From JAMQKA01 sp031569985 (GTDB lineage Bacteria > Bacteroidota > Rhodothermia > Balneolales > Balneolaceae), in contig NZ_JAMQKA010000004.1 of assembly GCF_031569985.1 (NCBI RefSeq), positions 62,001-126,000 of the forward strand: a stretch of DNA of 64,000 bases, written 5' to 3'. Of this stretch, positions 36,443 to 44,848 are shown in pieces. The number at the start of each line of letters is the position of its first letter. Positions within the stretch are counted from its first letter, which is position 1. The notes below the pieces were generated by a model. The model did not search any database. It saw only the letters and a program-made list of their open reading frames with translations, and was not told where the DNA came from. The translations under genes were made by a program, and so were the position numbers.

Positions 36443-38614
36443 ATGAATACATTATTTAAAAGCGTTCTGTGGACTTTTTTGTGCATCATATCTTTAATCA
36501 TTTTCTCCTGTAGTTCAAATACTGATTCTGAAAAATATACTACCTGGGAGATCTACGGCGGGGGCAATGAATCCATTCGATATTCCACGCTCGATCAGAT
36601 CGATACTACGAATGTAACCAGCCTGGAGAAAGCCTGGACCTACCACACCGGCGATGCCGATACCGCCAAAAATTCACAGATTCAGCACAACCCGATCATC
36701 ATCGGCCACACGCTTTACGGTGTAACGCCCAAGATGAAGCTCTTTGCCCTGAATGCCGCCACTGGACAAGAAGAGTGGGTCTTCAATCCCATTCCCGATA
36801 CTGCTGAAATCAATCATGGAATTACCAACAACCGGGGTGTGGCCTACTGGGAAGATGGTGATGACCACCGAATTTTGTACGTAGCCAATTCTCAACTATT
36901 TGCTGTTGATGCGACTACCGGCGAACCTGTTCCCTCTTTCGGTGAAAATGGAAGTATCCCGCTGGCCACCGGGCTCGGGGAAGAAAGCCGGGATCTTTAC
37001 GTTTCCGCAACATCTCCGGGTATTGTGTATGAGGATCTGCTTATCCTGGGATCACGCGTTTCAGAAGGAGCCGATGCCGCTTCAGGAGATATCCGGGCGT
37101 TTAACGTGCGTACAGGTGATCTCGAGTGGACCTTTCACACCATCCCGCATCCCGGCGAAAAAGGCTATGAGACCTGGGAAGATCCCGAGGCCTGGAAACG
37201 TATCGGCGGCGCCAATAGCTGGGCGGGCATGAGTCTGGATGAAGAACGTGGCATAGTTTTCATTCCCACCGGCACGGCATCGCCCGACTTCTACGGTGGC
37301 AACCGCAAAGGGGCAAACCTCTTTGGCAATACGTTGCTGGCCCTGGATGCTGCCACCGGTGAACTAATTTGGCACTACCAGACGATTCACCATGACCTCT
37401 GGGACCGTGATCTCCCCTCCCCGCCCAGCCTGGTGACGGTAACCCATGACGGGCAGCAAATTGATGCCGTCGCCCAAACCACTAAAACAGGCTATGTTTT
37501 CCTTTTCAACCGAGAAACGGGTGAACCACTGTTTCCTATTGAAGAGAAGCCCGTACCCACTAATTCTGAACTGGAAGGTGAAGAGGTGTGGCCCACGCAG
37601 CCCGTACCAACCAAGCCAAAGCCCTATACCCGCCAGCATCTCAGTGAGGTTGATCTTAACCCTTTCGTATCGGATGAGGTCCGTGAAAAACTAAGGAAAC
37701 GACTCCAGGAGCTGGACAGCGACCATATATTTGCTCCGCCCTCGCTTAACGGCGTCTTGATGTATCCCGGCTATGATGGAGGCGCAGAATGGGGCGGCAG
37801 TGCCTTCGATCCCGAAACCGGCCTTCTGTATGTCAACAGCAATGAAGTGCCGTGGACCCTGACCATGATCCCGGCCGGAGAGGAGCAGCCCGCTTCATCC
37901 CAACAGCCACAAGCAATGGGACGCAATTTGTACATGAGTAACTGCGTCAGTTGCCATGGGCCTGATATGGATGGAAGTGGCAATAATCCAGCAATCCAAA
38001 ATGTGGAGGATAATTATGAAGCTGATGAGCTGTTGAACCTGGTCAAAAATGGCAGGCGCATGATGCCGGGTTTTGGTCACCTGGGGGAATCGGAGACCAA
38101 AGCGATCGTCAATTATCTGCTGGAAGAGGATTATTACGATATTTCAGCTAACCAGGAAGTAACCAATAGTGAGTCGCGCACCTCTCCCTATGTGATGACC
38201 GGCTACCATAAGTTCCAAACACCTGAAGGATATCCTGCCAGCAATCCGCCCTGGGGAACGCTAAACGCCATAAACCTGAATACCGGTGAGTATGCGTGGA
38301 GAATTCCGCTGGGCGAATATCCTGAACTGGCAAAACAGGGCATCTCAACCACAGGCACTGAAAATTACGGCGGCCCAGTGGTGACGTCCGGAGGTCTCGT
38401 ACTTATAGCGGCTACCCTCGATTCCAAAATCCGGGCATTCCATAAAAAGACGGGGGAACTTCTGTGGGAAGAACAATTGCCGGCCGCGGGTTTCGCTACG
38501 CCAAGCATGTATCAAATCGACGGGAAACAATACCTGGTGATTGCCTGCGGTGGGGGCAAACTGGGAACAACTTCCGGAGATGAATATGTGGCTTTTGCAT
38601 TGCCAACTGAGTAG
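36443..38614 (+). CDS. PQQ-dependent dehydrogenase lipoprotein with inserted cytochrome c domain
   Basis: 723 residues. The leader ends in LIIFSC (lipobox, Cys23). The protein is an eight-bladed PQQ propeller (blades with ATGQEEW, TGEPVPSFGENG and TGELIWHYQ-type tryptophan docking signatures; NSWAGMSLDEERGIVFIPTG in the middle). A class I cytochrome c domain with CVSCH (Cys501, Cys504, His505) and a distal Met540/541 in RRMMPGFG is inserted before the last blades; the propeller resumes with ASNPPWGTLNAINLNTGEYAW. It should oxidise a sugar or alcohol in the periplasm and pass electrons through its own haem. The substrate is not defined by sequence, though this arrangement is common among quinoprotein glucose dehydrogenase-like proteins. 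Confidence 0.93.
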   Translation: MNTLFKSVLWTFLCIISLIIFSCSSNTDSEKYTTWEIYGGGNESIRYSTLDQIDTTNVTSLEKAWTYHTGDADTAKNSQIQHNPIIIGHTLYGVTPKMKLFALNAATGQEEWVFNPIPDTAEINHGITNNRGVAYWEDGDDHRILYVANSQLFAVDATTGEPVPSFGENGSIPLATGLGEESRDLYVSATSPGIVYEDLLILGSRVSEGADAASGDIRAFNVRTGDLEWTFHTIPHPGEKGYETWEDPEAWKRIGGANSWAGMSLDEERGIVFIPTGTASPDFYGGNRKGANLFGNTLLALDAATGELIWHYQTIHHDLWDRDLPSPPSLVTVTHDGQQIDAVAQTTKTGYVFLFNRETGEPLFPIEEKPVPTNSELEGEEVWPTQPVPTKPKPYTRQHLSEVDLNPFVSDEVREKLRKRLQELDSDHIFAPPSLNGVLMYPGYDGGAEWGGSAFDPETGLLYVNSNEVPWTLTMIPAGEEQPASSQQPQAMGRNLYMSNCVSCHGPDMDGSGNNPAIQNVEDNYEADELLNLVKNGRRMMPGFGHLGESETKAIVNYLLEEDYYDISANQEVTNSESRTSPYVMTGYHKFQTPEGYPASNPPWGTLNAINLNTGEYAWRIPLGEYPELAKQGISTTGTENYGGPVVTSGGLVLIAATLDSKIRAFHKKTGELLWEEQLPAAGFATPSMYQIDGKQYLVIACGGGKLGTTSGDEYVAFALPTE

Positions 38615-38682
38615 AGAATCTCCCATCCAGACGATGTATTAATAATATTATTAATACGTTTAGGGGTTAAAAAAGCTTCCGT

Positions 38683-38784
38683 GTCATCCTGAACTTGTTT
38701 CAGGATCTGGTAAAGTCTTTTTCCGTTGACACCCAAACAAAACATATCAACGCATACTCGCGATATCAGGAACAGGTTGGATGA
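38683..38784. repeat. palindromic intergenic repeat (gtcatcctgaa...type)
   Basis: The left arm begins gtcatcctgaacttgtttca (38683-38702) and the right end reads, in reverse complement, gtcatccaacctgttcctga (from 38784), so the ends form a long imperfect hairpin. The same motif type is spread through many bacterial genomes. It fills most of the 302-base gap between the PQQ dehydrogenase and the MliC-fusion gene; no gene is present there. Confidence 0.65.
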
Positions 38785-38916
38785 CATCAAGATCTTATTC
38801 AATTAATCCGACCCTTATTAGCTAATCTGACACCATAATAAAGTGGTTTCATTCCGCGTATCACATCAGCAAAAAAATGCTTTTCTTTAGATGAGTTCTA
38901 AAGCAAAAATTTATTC

Positions 38917-39609
38917 ATGCAACACCATCGATTCCTATCTTTAATTGCCTTGGCTGTTTCACTGGTTATGCTTGTATCATGTTCGCAAGAACAGGAGAAA
39001 GAGCCATCCCCTACCCCCCATCCCAAACCTGAGCCCACGGGAAAAACGTATGTCTACAATTGCCTGGAGGCCGCCAACATCATTGTCAAAGTGGACACCG
39101 CTGACGCCTGGCTTTTCCTGCAGGATACCACGGTGCACCTTCCCCAGGCTAAATCGGCATCCGGGGCTCGCTTCATGACAGAAGATTACCTGTACTGGTC
39201 GAAAGGTGATGAAGCGCTTGTCGAAATTGACAACCAGAGCTACGGGTATTGCGACGTGGACCAAAAGGAAACCGTCTGGGCGGATGCGCTGCTGCGGGGA
39301 GCCAGCTTCAGGGCCGCAGGAAATGAGCCAGGTTGGTACCTTGAGGTCTATCCCGACAGCATTAAATATGTGCTTGACTATGGAGAGCGGACACTGGTTA
39401 CCCCGTCACCGGAACAAGAATTTAATACTGAAACCACCGAAAAAATTTATAAAGTAGAGACTGAAGAACACAACGTTACGATACGCGCTACCGATGAGTC
39501 TTGTACCTCCATGGCCGGAAAAGAGTTTGAATCCACCGTTTACCTGGCAGTAGATGGAAAAGAATACCAGGGCTGCGGGAAAGAGCTTCGGTATGAAATG
39601 CGGTACTAA
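38917..39609 (+). CDS. lipoprotein: MliC lysozyme-inhibitor-like domain fused to a COG3650-like domain
   Basis: 230 residues. The leader ends in LVSC (Cys22), followed by a Pro-rich spacer. Residues about 44-115 match MliC: YVYNCLEAANIIVKVDT, the central SASGARFMTEDYLYWSKGDEALVE and a closing cysteine in SYGYC. MliC proteins block c-type lysozymes in the periplasm. From about residue 130 (GASFRAAGNEPGWYLEVYPD) the sequence resembles the COG3650 membrane-protein domain. The fusion would place a lysozyme inhibitor beside an unknown outer-membrane domain. Confidence 0.82.
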   Translation: MQHHRFLSLIALAVSLVMLVSCSQEQEKEPSPTPHPKPEPTGKTYVYNCLEAANIIVKVDTADAWLFLQDTTVHLPQAKSASGARFMTEDYLYWSKGDEALVEIDNQSYGYCDVDQKETVWADALLRGASFRAAGNEPGWYLEVYPDSIKYVLDYGERTLVTPSPEQEFNTETTEKIYKVETEEHNVTIRATDESCTSMAGKEFESTVYLAVDGKEYQGCGKELRYEMRY

Positions 39610-39674
39610 TTCCGACGGAGCTTTTTCTTTATATTCCAGTGTCAATTAATCTTAAAGCCCAAAAATCCAATCCT

Positions 39675-40412
39675 ATGGATGAAGAAATTACGCATAAACT
39701 AGCGGTGCTTATCGATGCTGACAATGCGCAACCCTCGATTGTAGAAGGACTTTTGGCCGAGGTTGCAAAGTTCGGGACAGCAAATGTTAAACGCATCTAT
39801 GGCGACTGGACCTCTCCCCGCCTGAGCAGCTGGAAAGATGTATTGCTCCAGCACTCCATACAGCCGATACAACAGTTCGGATATACGCGTGGGAAGAACG
39901 CCACCGACAGCGCCATGATTATCGATGCGATGGACCTGCTGTACAGCGACAAGTTTGACGGTTTTTGTCTGGTTTCCAGTGACAGCGATTTTACGAAGCT
40001 GGCGGCTCGGCTACGTGAGTCAGGACTGGTAGTGTATGGGTTTGGAGAACAGAAAACGCCGGAACCGTTTGTCGCTGCCTGCGACAAATTTGTATATACC
40101 GAGGTATTGCGGGATGAAGAGGATGATCAAATAGAAACAAAGCAGAAGTCCACTAACGAACTCAAACAAGATACAAAACTTGTAAACCTCCTGCGTAGTG
40201 CTGTTGAGGCTTCTTCTGACGAGACCAACTGGGCGCACCTGGGGCCCGTAGGCAGCTACATTGCAAAACAGTCGCCTGAGTTTGATCCCAGGAACTATGG
40301 CTTCCATAAATTGGGCGAATTGGTAAATGCCACGAAGCTTTTTGAGATGGAGGAGCGTCCTGTGGGAGAAGGGCAGTCGAAAGCGATCTATATAAAAGAC
40401 AAGCGGAAGTGA
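39675..40412 (+). CDS. NYN-domain nuclease with C-terminal OST-HTH/LOTUS domain
   Basis: 245 residues from the ATG at 39675; an upstream GTG would add a stretch with no NYN homology. The NYN (LabA/PIN-like) fold spans residues about 6-150: LAVLIDADNAQP, ATDSAMIIDAMDLL, and FCLVSSDSDFTKLAARLRESGL, giving the acidic metal-binding set of a PIN-like ribonuclease. The C-terminal 70 residues (LLRSAVEASSDETNWAHLGPVGSYIAK, FHKLGELVNATKLFEME) match the OST-HTH/LOTUS winged fold, which binds RNA, including G-rich RNA, or DEAD-box helicases in eukaryotes. A targeted RNase role is likely; the target is unknown. Confidence 0.88.
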   Translation: MDEEITHKLAVLIDADNAQPSIVEGLLAEVAKFGTANVKRIYGDWTSPRLSSWKDVLLQHSIQPIQQFGYTRGKNATDSAMIIDAMDLLYSDKFDGFCLVSSDSDFTKLAARLRESGLVVYGFGEQKTPEPFVAACDKFVYTEVLRDEEDDQIETKQKSTNELKQDTKLVNLLRSAVEASSDETNWAHLGPVGSYIAKQSPEFDPRNYGFHKLGELVNATKLFEMEERPVGEGQSKAIYIKDKRK

Positions 40413-40682
40413 TTAATGATGAAATATATTTTCTAGTTCCGTGCTTTCAAATTGATTTTGGTTTTTTTGAATTTCCCGGTTTTCGGTCTCCCTTCCTCCC
40501 TTTTCCATTTCATAGCTTATCTCGTTCCGTTTCTCTGGTGCGGAACGCTGTAAATCCACTTCTGGTGGTCGGCGGTACAACAGCCTCCCAACAGTCTTTT
40601 TGACTCTTTTCAACCAGCTCAATTTGCAGTTATTTCATCAATTGCTAATTTGGGGTCTTCTACTCAACAAAAGGAGCTTATC

Positions 40683-41360
40683 ATGAGACTACTGACATTC
40701 TTCTTACCTGCTCTAATTATTTTTGTTTTTGCCAGCATGCCGATCTCGGCCCAACTGCTGGAGGGCGGCGGTGAAGGCCCTATTGACAACCCGATTCAGC
40801 CCAGGGATGAAGCTGAAGAAAAAATCCTACACGCGCTCGAAGAGGTCCGATCGGGGCCCAGCTATGCCAATGTTTCGGTACGTGATGGTCGCCTGCTCCG
40901 GTTGCTCACTGAATCCACCAATGCGCAGCGTGTAGTTGAAATTGGGACTTCAACCGGCGAATCTTCGGTCTGGTTTGCCCTGGCGCTGCGGACCACCGGC
41001 GGGCACCTCTACACGCATGAAATTGACGAGAAACGAGCCCAGATAGCGCGCGAAAATTTTAAAAAAGCAGGTGTTGAAAACCTGATCACCCTTATAGAGG
41101 GCGATGCTCACGAAACAGTAAGTCGATATAAAGAGCCGATCGACATCCTGTTTTTGGATGCGGACAAATCCGGGTATCCTGATTACCTGCAAAAGCTGTT
41201 GCCACTTGTTCGTCCGGGTGGACTCGTCATCGCTCACAACATGCGTTACCCCGATCCGTCCCCCGAATATATTGAGGCAATCACCCAAAATCCCGAGCTG
41301 GAAACACTTTTCCTGCTCATGGACAGTGCTGGCATGGGCGTAACGATGAAGAAGAGGTAA
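40683..41360 (+). CDS. exported class I SAM-dependent O-methyltransferase
   Basis: 225 residues from the ATG at 40683, preceded by a good ribosome site aaaggag at 40671-40677. An N-terminal hydrophobic leader (residues 3-20) ends in PISAQ. The catalytic domain is the family 3 (catechol-type) O-methyltransferase fold: VVEIGTSTGESSVWFA (SAM motif I), THEIDEKRAQIARENFKKAG, ILFLDADKSGYPDYLQ (metal/SAM site), GGLVIAHNMRYPD. Such enzymes are normally cytoplasmic because SAM is; the clear export signal is therefore odd. Confidence 0.85.
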   Translation: MRLLTFFLPALIIFVFASMPISAQLLEGGGEGPIDNPIQPRDEAEEKILHALEEVRSGPSYANVSVRDGRLLRLLTESTNAQRVVEIGTSTGESSVWFALALRTTGGHLYTHEIDEKRAQIARENFKKAGVENLITLIEGDAHETVSRYKEPIDILFLDADKSGYPDYLQKLLPLVRPGGLVIAHNMRYPDPSPEYIEAITQNPELETLFLLMDSAGMGVTMKKR

Positions 41361-41548
41361 GCTAATCGATACGATAATTAGGGATTCCTCAGACCCCGTT
41401 CAACTAATTGCTAGTCAATGCCTTCGGGGATTTTACATGCCAAGTTGGTGCAAGGTTTTCTCATCTGCAATCGAATTTCCTTTTATTTCACCAAGTCCAT
41501 GTACAAGTCTGTAACCCTGATTTAGCGAAAAACTGCTAATGCACTCTT

Positions 41549-41961
41549 AGGGTGTTCATTTTTTGTATGACCAAAAAACGAACCAAAAAATCCCAGATAT
41601 TCTCTTTTTCGGGCCTATTAGAGCTCATTGCTTTTCTGCTCCGTTCGCTTTTAAGCAAATTAACTGCAAGGATTTTCTGGACTTTGGGCGGAGCCATCGT
41701 CTAAGAACTGTGTTTTTTCGAACATACCTCAGACTTTTTGAGTAGGCTCTAATTATAGTAATTATAAATTTCAATTCAGTGTTTAATGTAGTGAAGTGAA
41801 TAGAATAGCAGGGTTAAACGGCTCTAAGAATCCGGCCTTGGTAAAGTTGACCGCCCGGAAGGATCGGAGAGAAGCGTAAAGAAAAAATCTGTGATTTTTT
41901 TATTCCGACAGCTGTCGGAACGGGGATTTTTTGGTTCGTTTTTCATCACTAAAAAATGAAC
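41549..41961 (+). repeat. interspersed repeat, copy R2 with terminal inverted repeats
   Basis: Left end gtgttcattttttgtatgac then caaaaaacgaaccaaaaaat, and right end, inverted, aaaaaatcccc... i.e. ggggattttttggttcg with tcatcactaaaaaatgaac (to 41961). Between them lie aatcccagatattctc, caaggattttctggactttg, the arm shared with 44849-44918 (41829-41896) and a perfect 14-base palindrome ccgacagctgtcgg (41905-41918). It occupies most of the 692-base gap before the ECF41 operon, and its right edge lies about 20 bases from the predicted ECF41 promoter. No transposase is encoded. Confidence 0.6.
41829..41896 (+). repeat. left inverted repeat arm bracketing the ECF41 cassette
   Basis: The segment aatccggccttggtaaagtt...gcgtaaagaaaaaatctgtg matches, as reverse complement, 44849-44918 with only scattered mismatches and a few small indels. 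The two arms point at each other and enclose about 3 kb with the promoter, the CMD-like gene, the ECF41 sigma gene and the UPF0489 gene. Confidence 0.7.
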
Positions 41962-41982
41962 TCTCCAGTAAAATTATTTAAA

Positions 41983-42009
41983 TGTCACGTTTCCCCGACC
42001 CATCTCGTC
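41983..42009 (+). promoter_or_regulatory. predicted ECF41-type promoter
   Basis: tgtcacg (41983-41989), a 16-base spacer, then cgtc (42006-42009). The published ECF41 consensus is TGTCACA-N16-CGTC; motif and spacing agree except for the last base of the -35 box. It lies 44 bases before the CMD-like start and so predicts autoregulation of the operon by its own sigma factor. Confidence 0.75.
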
Positions 42010-42053
42010 ATAGGTATGTAAATGTTTCTTGATAACCCAAAACCCAACATACT

Positions 42054-42629
42054 ATGACTATAACTACTGCAGAACTTCAGAAAGATTCTCACCCAAGGCT
42101 TACGCCCATTGAAAACCCGGATTCCATAAAACTGAAACTGGCATACTGGTTCACAAAGCGAAAGGTCGGGAAGGTAATCACACCCCTCAAAGTCCTCTAT
42201 GCCCGCTTTCCCCAGGCACTGGGACTCTCCAAAGAGCTGATGGACCTGGATCAATTTTTTACCATTTCCTCGCGATTAAAACACCTGATCAAGGTATATG
42301 TGGCTACACTGAATGGCTGCGCTTTCTGCATCGACATCGGGAAGGCATCAGCTAAAACTAAGGATATAGATTCCTCTATTTTTGATGACCTTATGCAATT
42401 TGATGAGAGCGAGTCTTTTACAGCAGCCGAGAAATCGGCGCTCTCATATGTTGATGAGGCAACCAGGAACAAGCATGTTTCTGATTCTACGTTTAATCGC
42501 CTAAAGCAGCACTTTGATGAGCAGGAGATCGTGCAGATTACGCTTATCAATGCAATTGAGAATTACTATAATTTGATGAACGCTCCCATGAACATTAGCT
42601 CTGATGAATTGTGTGAACTGTTGAGCTAA
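42054..42629 (+). CDS. carboxymuconolactone decarboxylase (AhpD-like) family protein
   Basis: 191 residues. Residues about 75-160 hold the AhpD/CMD fold; Cys89 and Cys92 in LNGCAFCIDIG give the CxxC-histidine-less variant common in alkylhydroperoxidase-like members. It probably acts in peroxide or aldehyde chemistry rather than muconolactone metabolism. It is the usual partner of ECF41 sigma genes: the sigma gene starts 14 bases downstream and an ECF41-type promoter lies upstream, so the pair is one operon whose product is a likely target of the sigma factor. Confidence 0.88.
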   Translation: MTITTAELQKDSHPRLTPIENPDSIKLKLAYWFTKRKVGKVITPLKVLYARFPQALGLSKELMDLDQFFTISSRLKHLIKVYVATLNGCAFCIDIGKASAKTKDIDSSIFDDLMQFDESESFTAAEKSALSYVDEATRNKHVSDSTFNRLKQHFDEQEIVQITLINAIENYYNLMNAPMNISSDELCELLS

Positions 42630-42643
42630 ATCATTTAAAAGGT

Positions 42644-43516
42644 ATGGACCAATTAACAACCATTTTTGAAGAGCACCGTTCGCGCCTATTTCAGATCGCT
42701 TACGGTATGCTCGGCCGGGTTGCAAAGGCTGAAGACGCGGTACAGGAGGCTTATCTCCGTTGGCAAAAGCTGGACCTGGAGCAAATTCAAAACCCTGCAG
42801 CCTACCTGTCTACCATCGTCAGTCGCATCTGTTTGGACCAACTCAAATCAGCAAAAAACCGTCGGGAAAAATATGTAGGCCCCGACCTCCCCGAACCTCT
42901 CCTGGAATCAGACAAAGACAATCCACAGCAACAAACAGAACTGGCTGAATCGCTTTCAATGGCCCTGCTGGTCGTCCTGGAAAAGCTGACCCCAGTGCAA
43001 CGCGCAGTATTCCTGCTGCATGAAGTGTTCGGGTACAATTACTCGGAAATTGCCGGCATGATCGGTAAGTCGAAAGCTCACTGCCGAAAAATCGGGCAGC
43101 GGGCACGTGACCATATCCAGGAGGGGCGCCCCCGGTTTGATACCGACAAAGAGAAACAGGAGAAACTGCTTCACTCTTTTATGGAGGCAGTACAACACGG
43201 CAATATCGCCAACCTCGAAAAAATGCTTGCCGATGATGCCATCCTGTATTCCGACGGCGGTGGCAAAGTCACAGCTGCACGAAGGCCTATTTTCGGAGCC
43301 AACAAAATTGCAAGATTTATGGTTGGCATACGCAAGCAACAGCAGGATCATGCAGTAGAAGTAGAGTTCACAGAGGTCAATGGGGTACCGGGGCTGGTCG
43401 TTCATATCGCGGATAAACTGCACAGCGTCTGGTCTTTTGAAATAGCAGATGGAAAAGTCCAGCATATTTATACCGTACTCAATCCTGACAAACTCAGCCA
43501 CCTGTCCCATACGTAA
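42644..43516 (+). CDS. ECF41-family RNA polymerase sigma factor (SigJ-like)
   Basis: 290 residues: sigma region 2 (about 5-70, FQIAYGMLGRVAKAEDAVQEAY), region 4 (about 112-160, TPVQRAVFLLHEVFGYNYSEIA) and a C-terminal SnoaL-like domain (170-290). The three ECF41 landmarks are visible: YVGPDLPEP (77-85; the consensus has Trp where Asp81 stands), DGGGK (204-208) and NPDKL (280-284). In this group the C-terminal domain regulates sigma activity in place of an anti-sigma factor. An aaaagg sequence eight bases upstream serves as ribosome site. It sits behind the CMD-like gene and in front of the UPF0489 gene. Confidence 0.93.
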   Translation: MDQLTTIFEEHRSRLFQIAYGMLGRVAKAEDAVQEAYLRWQKLDLEQIQNPAAYLSTIVSRICLDQLKSAKNRREKYVGPDLPEPLLESDKDNPQQQTELAESLSMALLVVLEKLTPVQRAVFLLHEVFGYNYSEIAGMIGKSKAHCRKIGQRARDHIQEGRPRFDTDKEKQEKLLHSFMEAVQHGNIANLEKMLADDAILYSDGGGKVTAARRPIFGANKIARFMVGIRKQQQDHAVEVEFTEVNGVPGLVVHIADKLHSVWSFEIADGKVQHIYTVLNPDKLSHLSHT

Positions 43517-43587
43517 CCAATTGTTGCTTTTTGGGAGAAGAATGGTAGTTTGGGTGAGTCAGTTTTCATGTTTCACCCGAAGAACCT

Positions 43588-44358
43588 ATGCACCGAGATC
43601 CCAAAATAAGCGAAACAACCCCATTCGGGGCACATAGTGAGATGGTTGCCCATCCCGGTGGAAAATCGGAACGTGAGGTTGAGCTGGCGATATTCAAAGA
43701 CCATCGCTACTCTTTTTTCTACTGGCTGAAATGGACTCGCTTACTCCAAGAGTCCGGACAGATATCAGAATCGGAATCGCCAACGCTGGTTACCATAGAC
43801 TGGCACCGTGACCTGGCACCGCCCTCCGATTCTGACAAGGAGGCATTGAATTCGCTTAACCAGCAGGATCTGGAAGAGGTTCGGGATTTTACGGTATATC
43901 AACTCGACCCCCATAACGACGGGCACGTACTGTCAGCGGCCTGGCTGAATGTGATTGGCGATATCATCCTACTAAAAAATTACGGGATGGAACAGAAAGA
44001 CCATTGGACTGATCGGGATGGACATAACCATCAAATCATGGAATTTACCTCCATCGATACATTCCAGTCTGAAATAACTGCACGAGATGGGCCGATGTAT
44101 CTTGACATCGACTTGGATTACTTCATCAAAAATAAGGTGGCCCCCTATCAACGAACAGATGTTCAGATCTATAAAGATGAGGAAATAGAGTCGGTCATTG
44201 ATCCGCAAAATCCGTTATTTCAGCATATTCTTAAGTACCTTGAGGGAATCACGCTTGCATCCGAACCGCGTTACTGCGGGGGTATCCGAAACAGCAATCA
44301 TATTTTGGAAGTGATTCTCAACCAGCTTTTTACCCAGGATATGGAGTGGAGACAATAG
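43588..44358 (+). CDS. UPF0489 protein (peptide-arginase-like ureohydrolase relative)
   Basis: 256 residues; Met19 is an alternative start. Conserved UPF0489 features are KDHRYSFFYWLKW (37-49), TIDWHRD (Asp71, His73, Asp75) and DIDLDYF (Asp173, Asp175, Asp177), an arrangement resembling the dinuclear manganese site of arginases. Members such as OspR convert arginine to ornithine in ribosomal peptides. There is no visible precursor peptide here, so the substrate is open. It follows the ECF41 gene by 71 bases on the same strand, without a clear promoter, and lies inside the inverted repeat arms. Confidence 0.8.
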   Translation: MHRDPKISETTPFGAHSEMVAHPGGKSEREVELAIFKDHRYSFFYWLKWTRLLQESGQISESESPTLVTIDWHRDLAPPSDSDKEALNSLNQQDLEEVRDFTVYQLDPHNDGHVLSAAWLNVIGDIILLKNYGMEQKDHWTDRDGHNHQIMEFTSIDTFQSEITARDGPMYLDIDLDYFIKNKVAPYQRTDVQIYKDEEIESVIDPQNPLFQHILKYLEGITLASEPRYCGGIRNSNHILEVILNQLFTQDMEWRQ

Positions 44359-44527
44359 CCAAGTTATTTGGTATTTCAGTTACAAATTACTGTTGTCCGG
44401 TAAATTTTGGAAATCGCCACCTGGAGTCTTTATCGTCATGCAGGTGTTCTTTTTTAGTGATAAAAAGGAGCAGCTGGATTGGGATGAGAGGTCTACTTTA
44501 TCAGATAGGAGTCTTATTCCCATGTAG

Positions 44528-44618
44528 TGTTCATTTTTTGTACGGCCAAAATCCGCCGGGAGTCGGACTAAAGAACTGTATGTACACCAAAAAAGCCGCC
44601 AAAGAATCCTAGATGTTG
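44528..44618 (+). repeat. interspersed repeat, partial copy R3
   Basis: gtgttcattttttgtacggc followed by aaaatccgccgggagtcgga and accaaaaaagccgcc. The first part matches R2, the gggagtcggac part matches R1, so it is a truncated member of the same family, in the same orientation as R2. Confidence 0.6.
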
Positions 44619-44640
44619 TACTATCCTGCCTATACATAGC

Positions 44641-44814
44641 CTATTGCATTGGAACATCACTCATCTTTTCAATAACCAGCTGCAGGGATTCTCTTGACTC
44701 AGAAAACCTTGTTAATTTCTTACTTATAGCTCTATCAACAAGAAGAAAAACCGAAGCATCTTTGCCTGATGTGGGCTGCAAAAGAAATCCTTTCAAAACC
44801 TTCTGAAGTTCGAC
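44641..44814 (-). pseudogene. C-terminal remnant of an unrecognised gene
   Basis: A 57-codon open stretch ends in TAG at 44641 and reads VELQKVLKGFLLQPTSGKDA, then SVFLLVDRAISKKLTRFSES and RESLQLVIEKMSDVPMQ, with protein-like composition (alternating charged and hydrophobic residues, C-terminal helix). It has an in-frame stop just upstream (44815-44817) and no start codon, so only the 3' end of a gene survives. The family is not recognised. Confidence 0.35.
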
Positions 44815-44848
44815 CTAACATCAACAGTTCAACGGTTTAAATCTCGGA

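Noticed and set aside
41563..41745. 60-codon frame in R2
   Set aside because: It tracks the repeat, and stops appear at other places in R1 and R4, so it is not a conserved protein.
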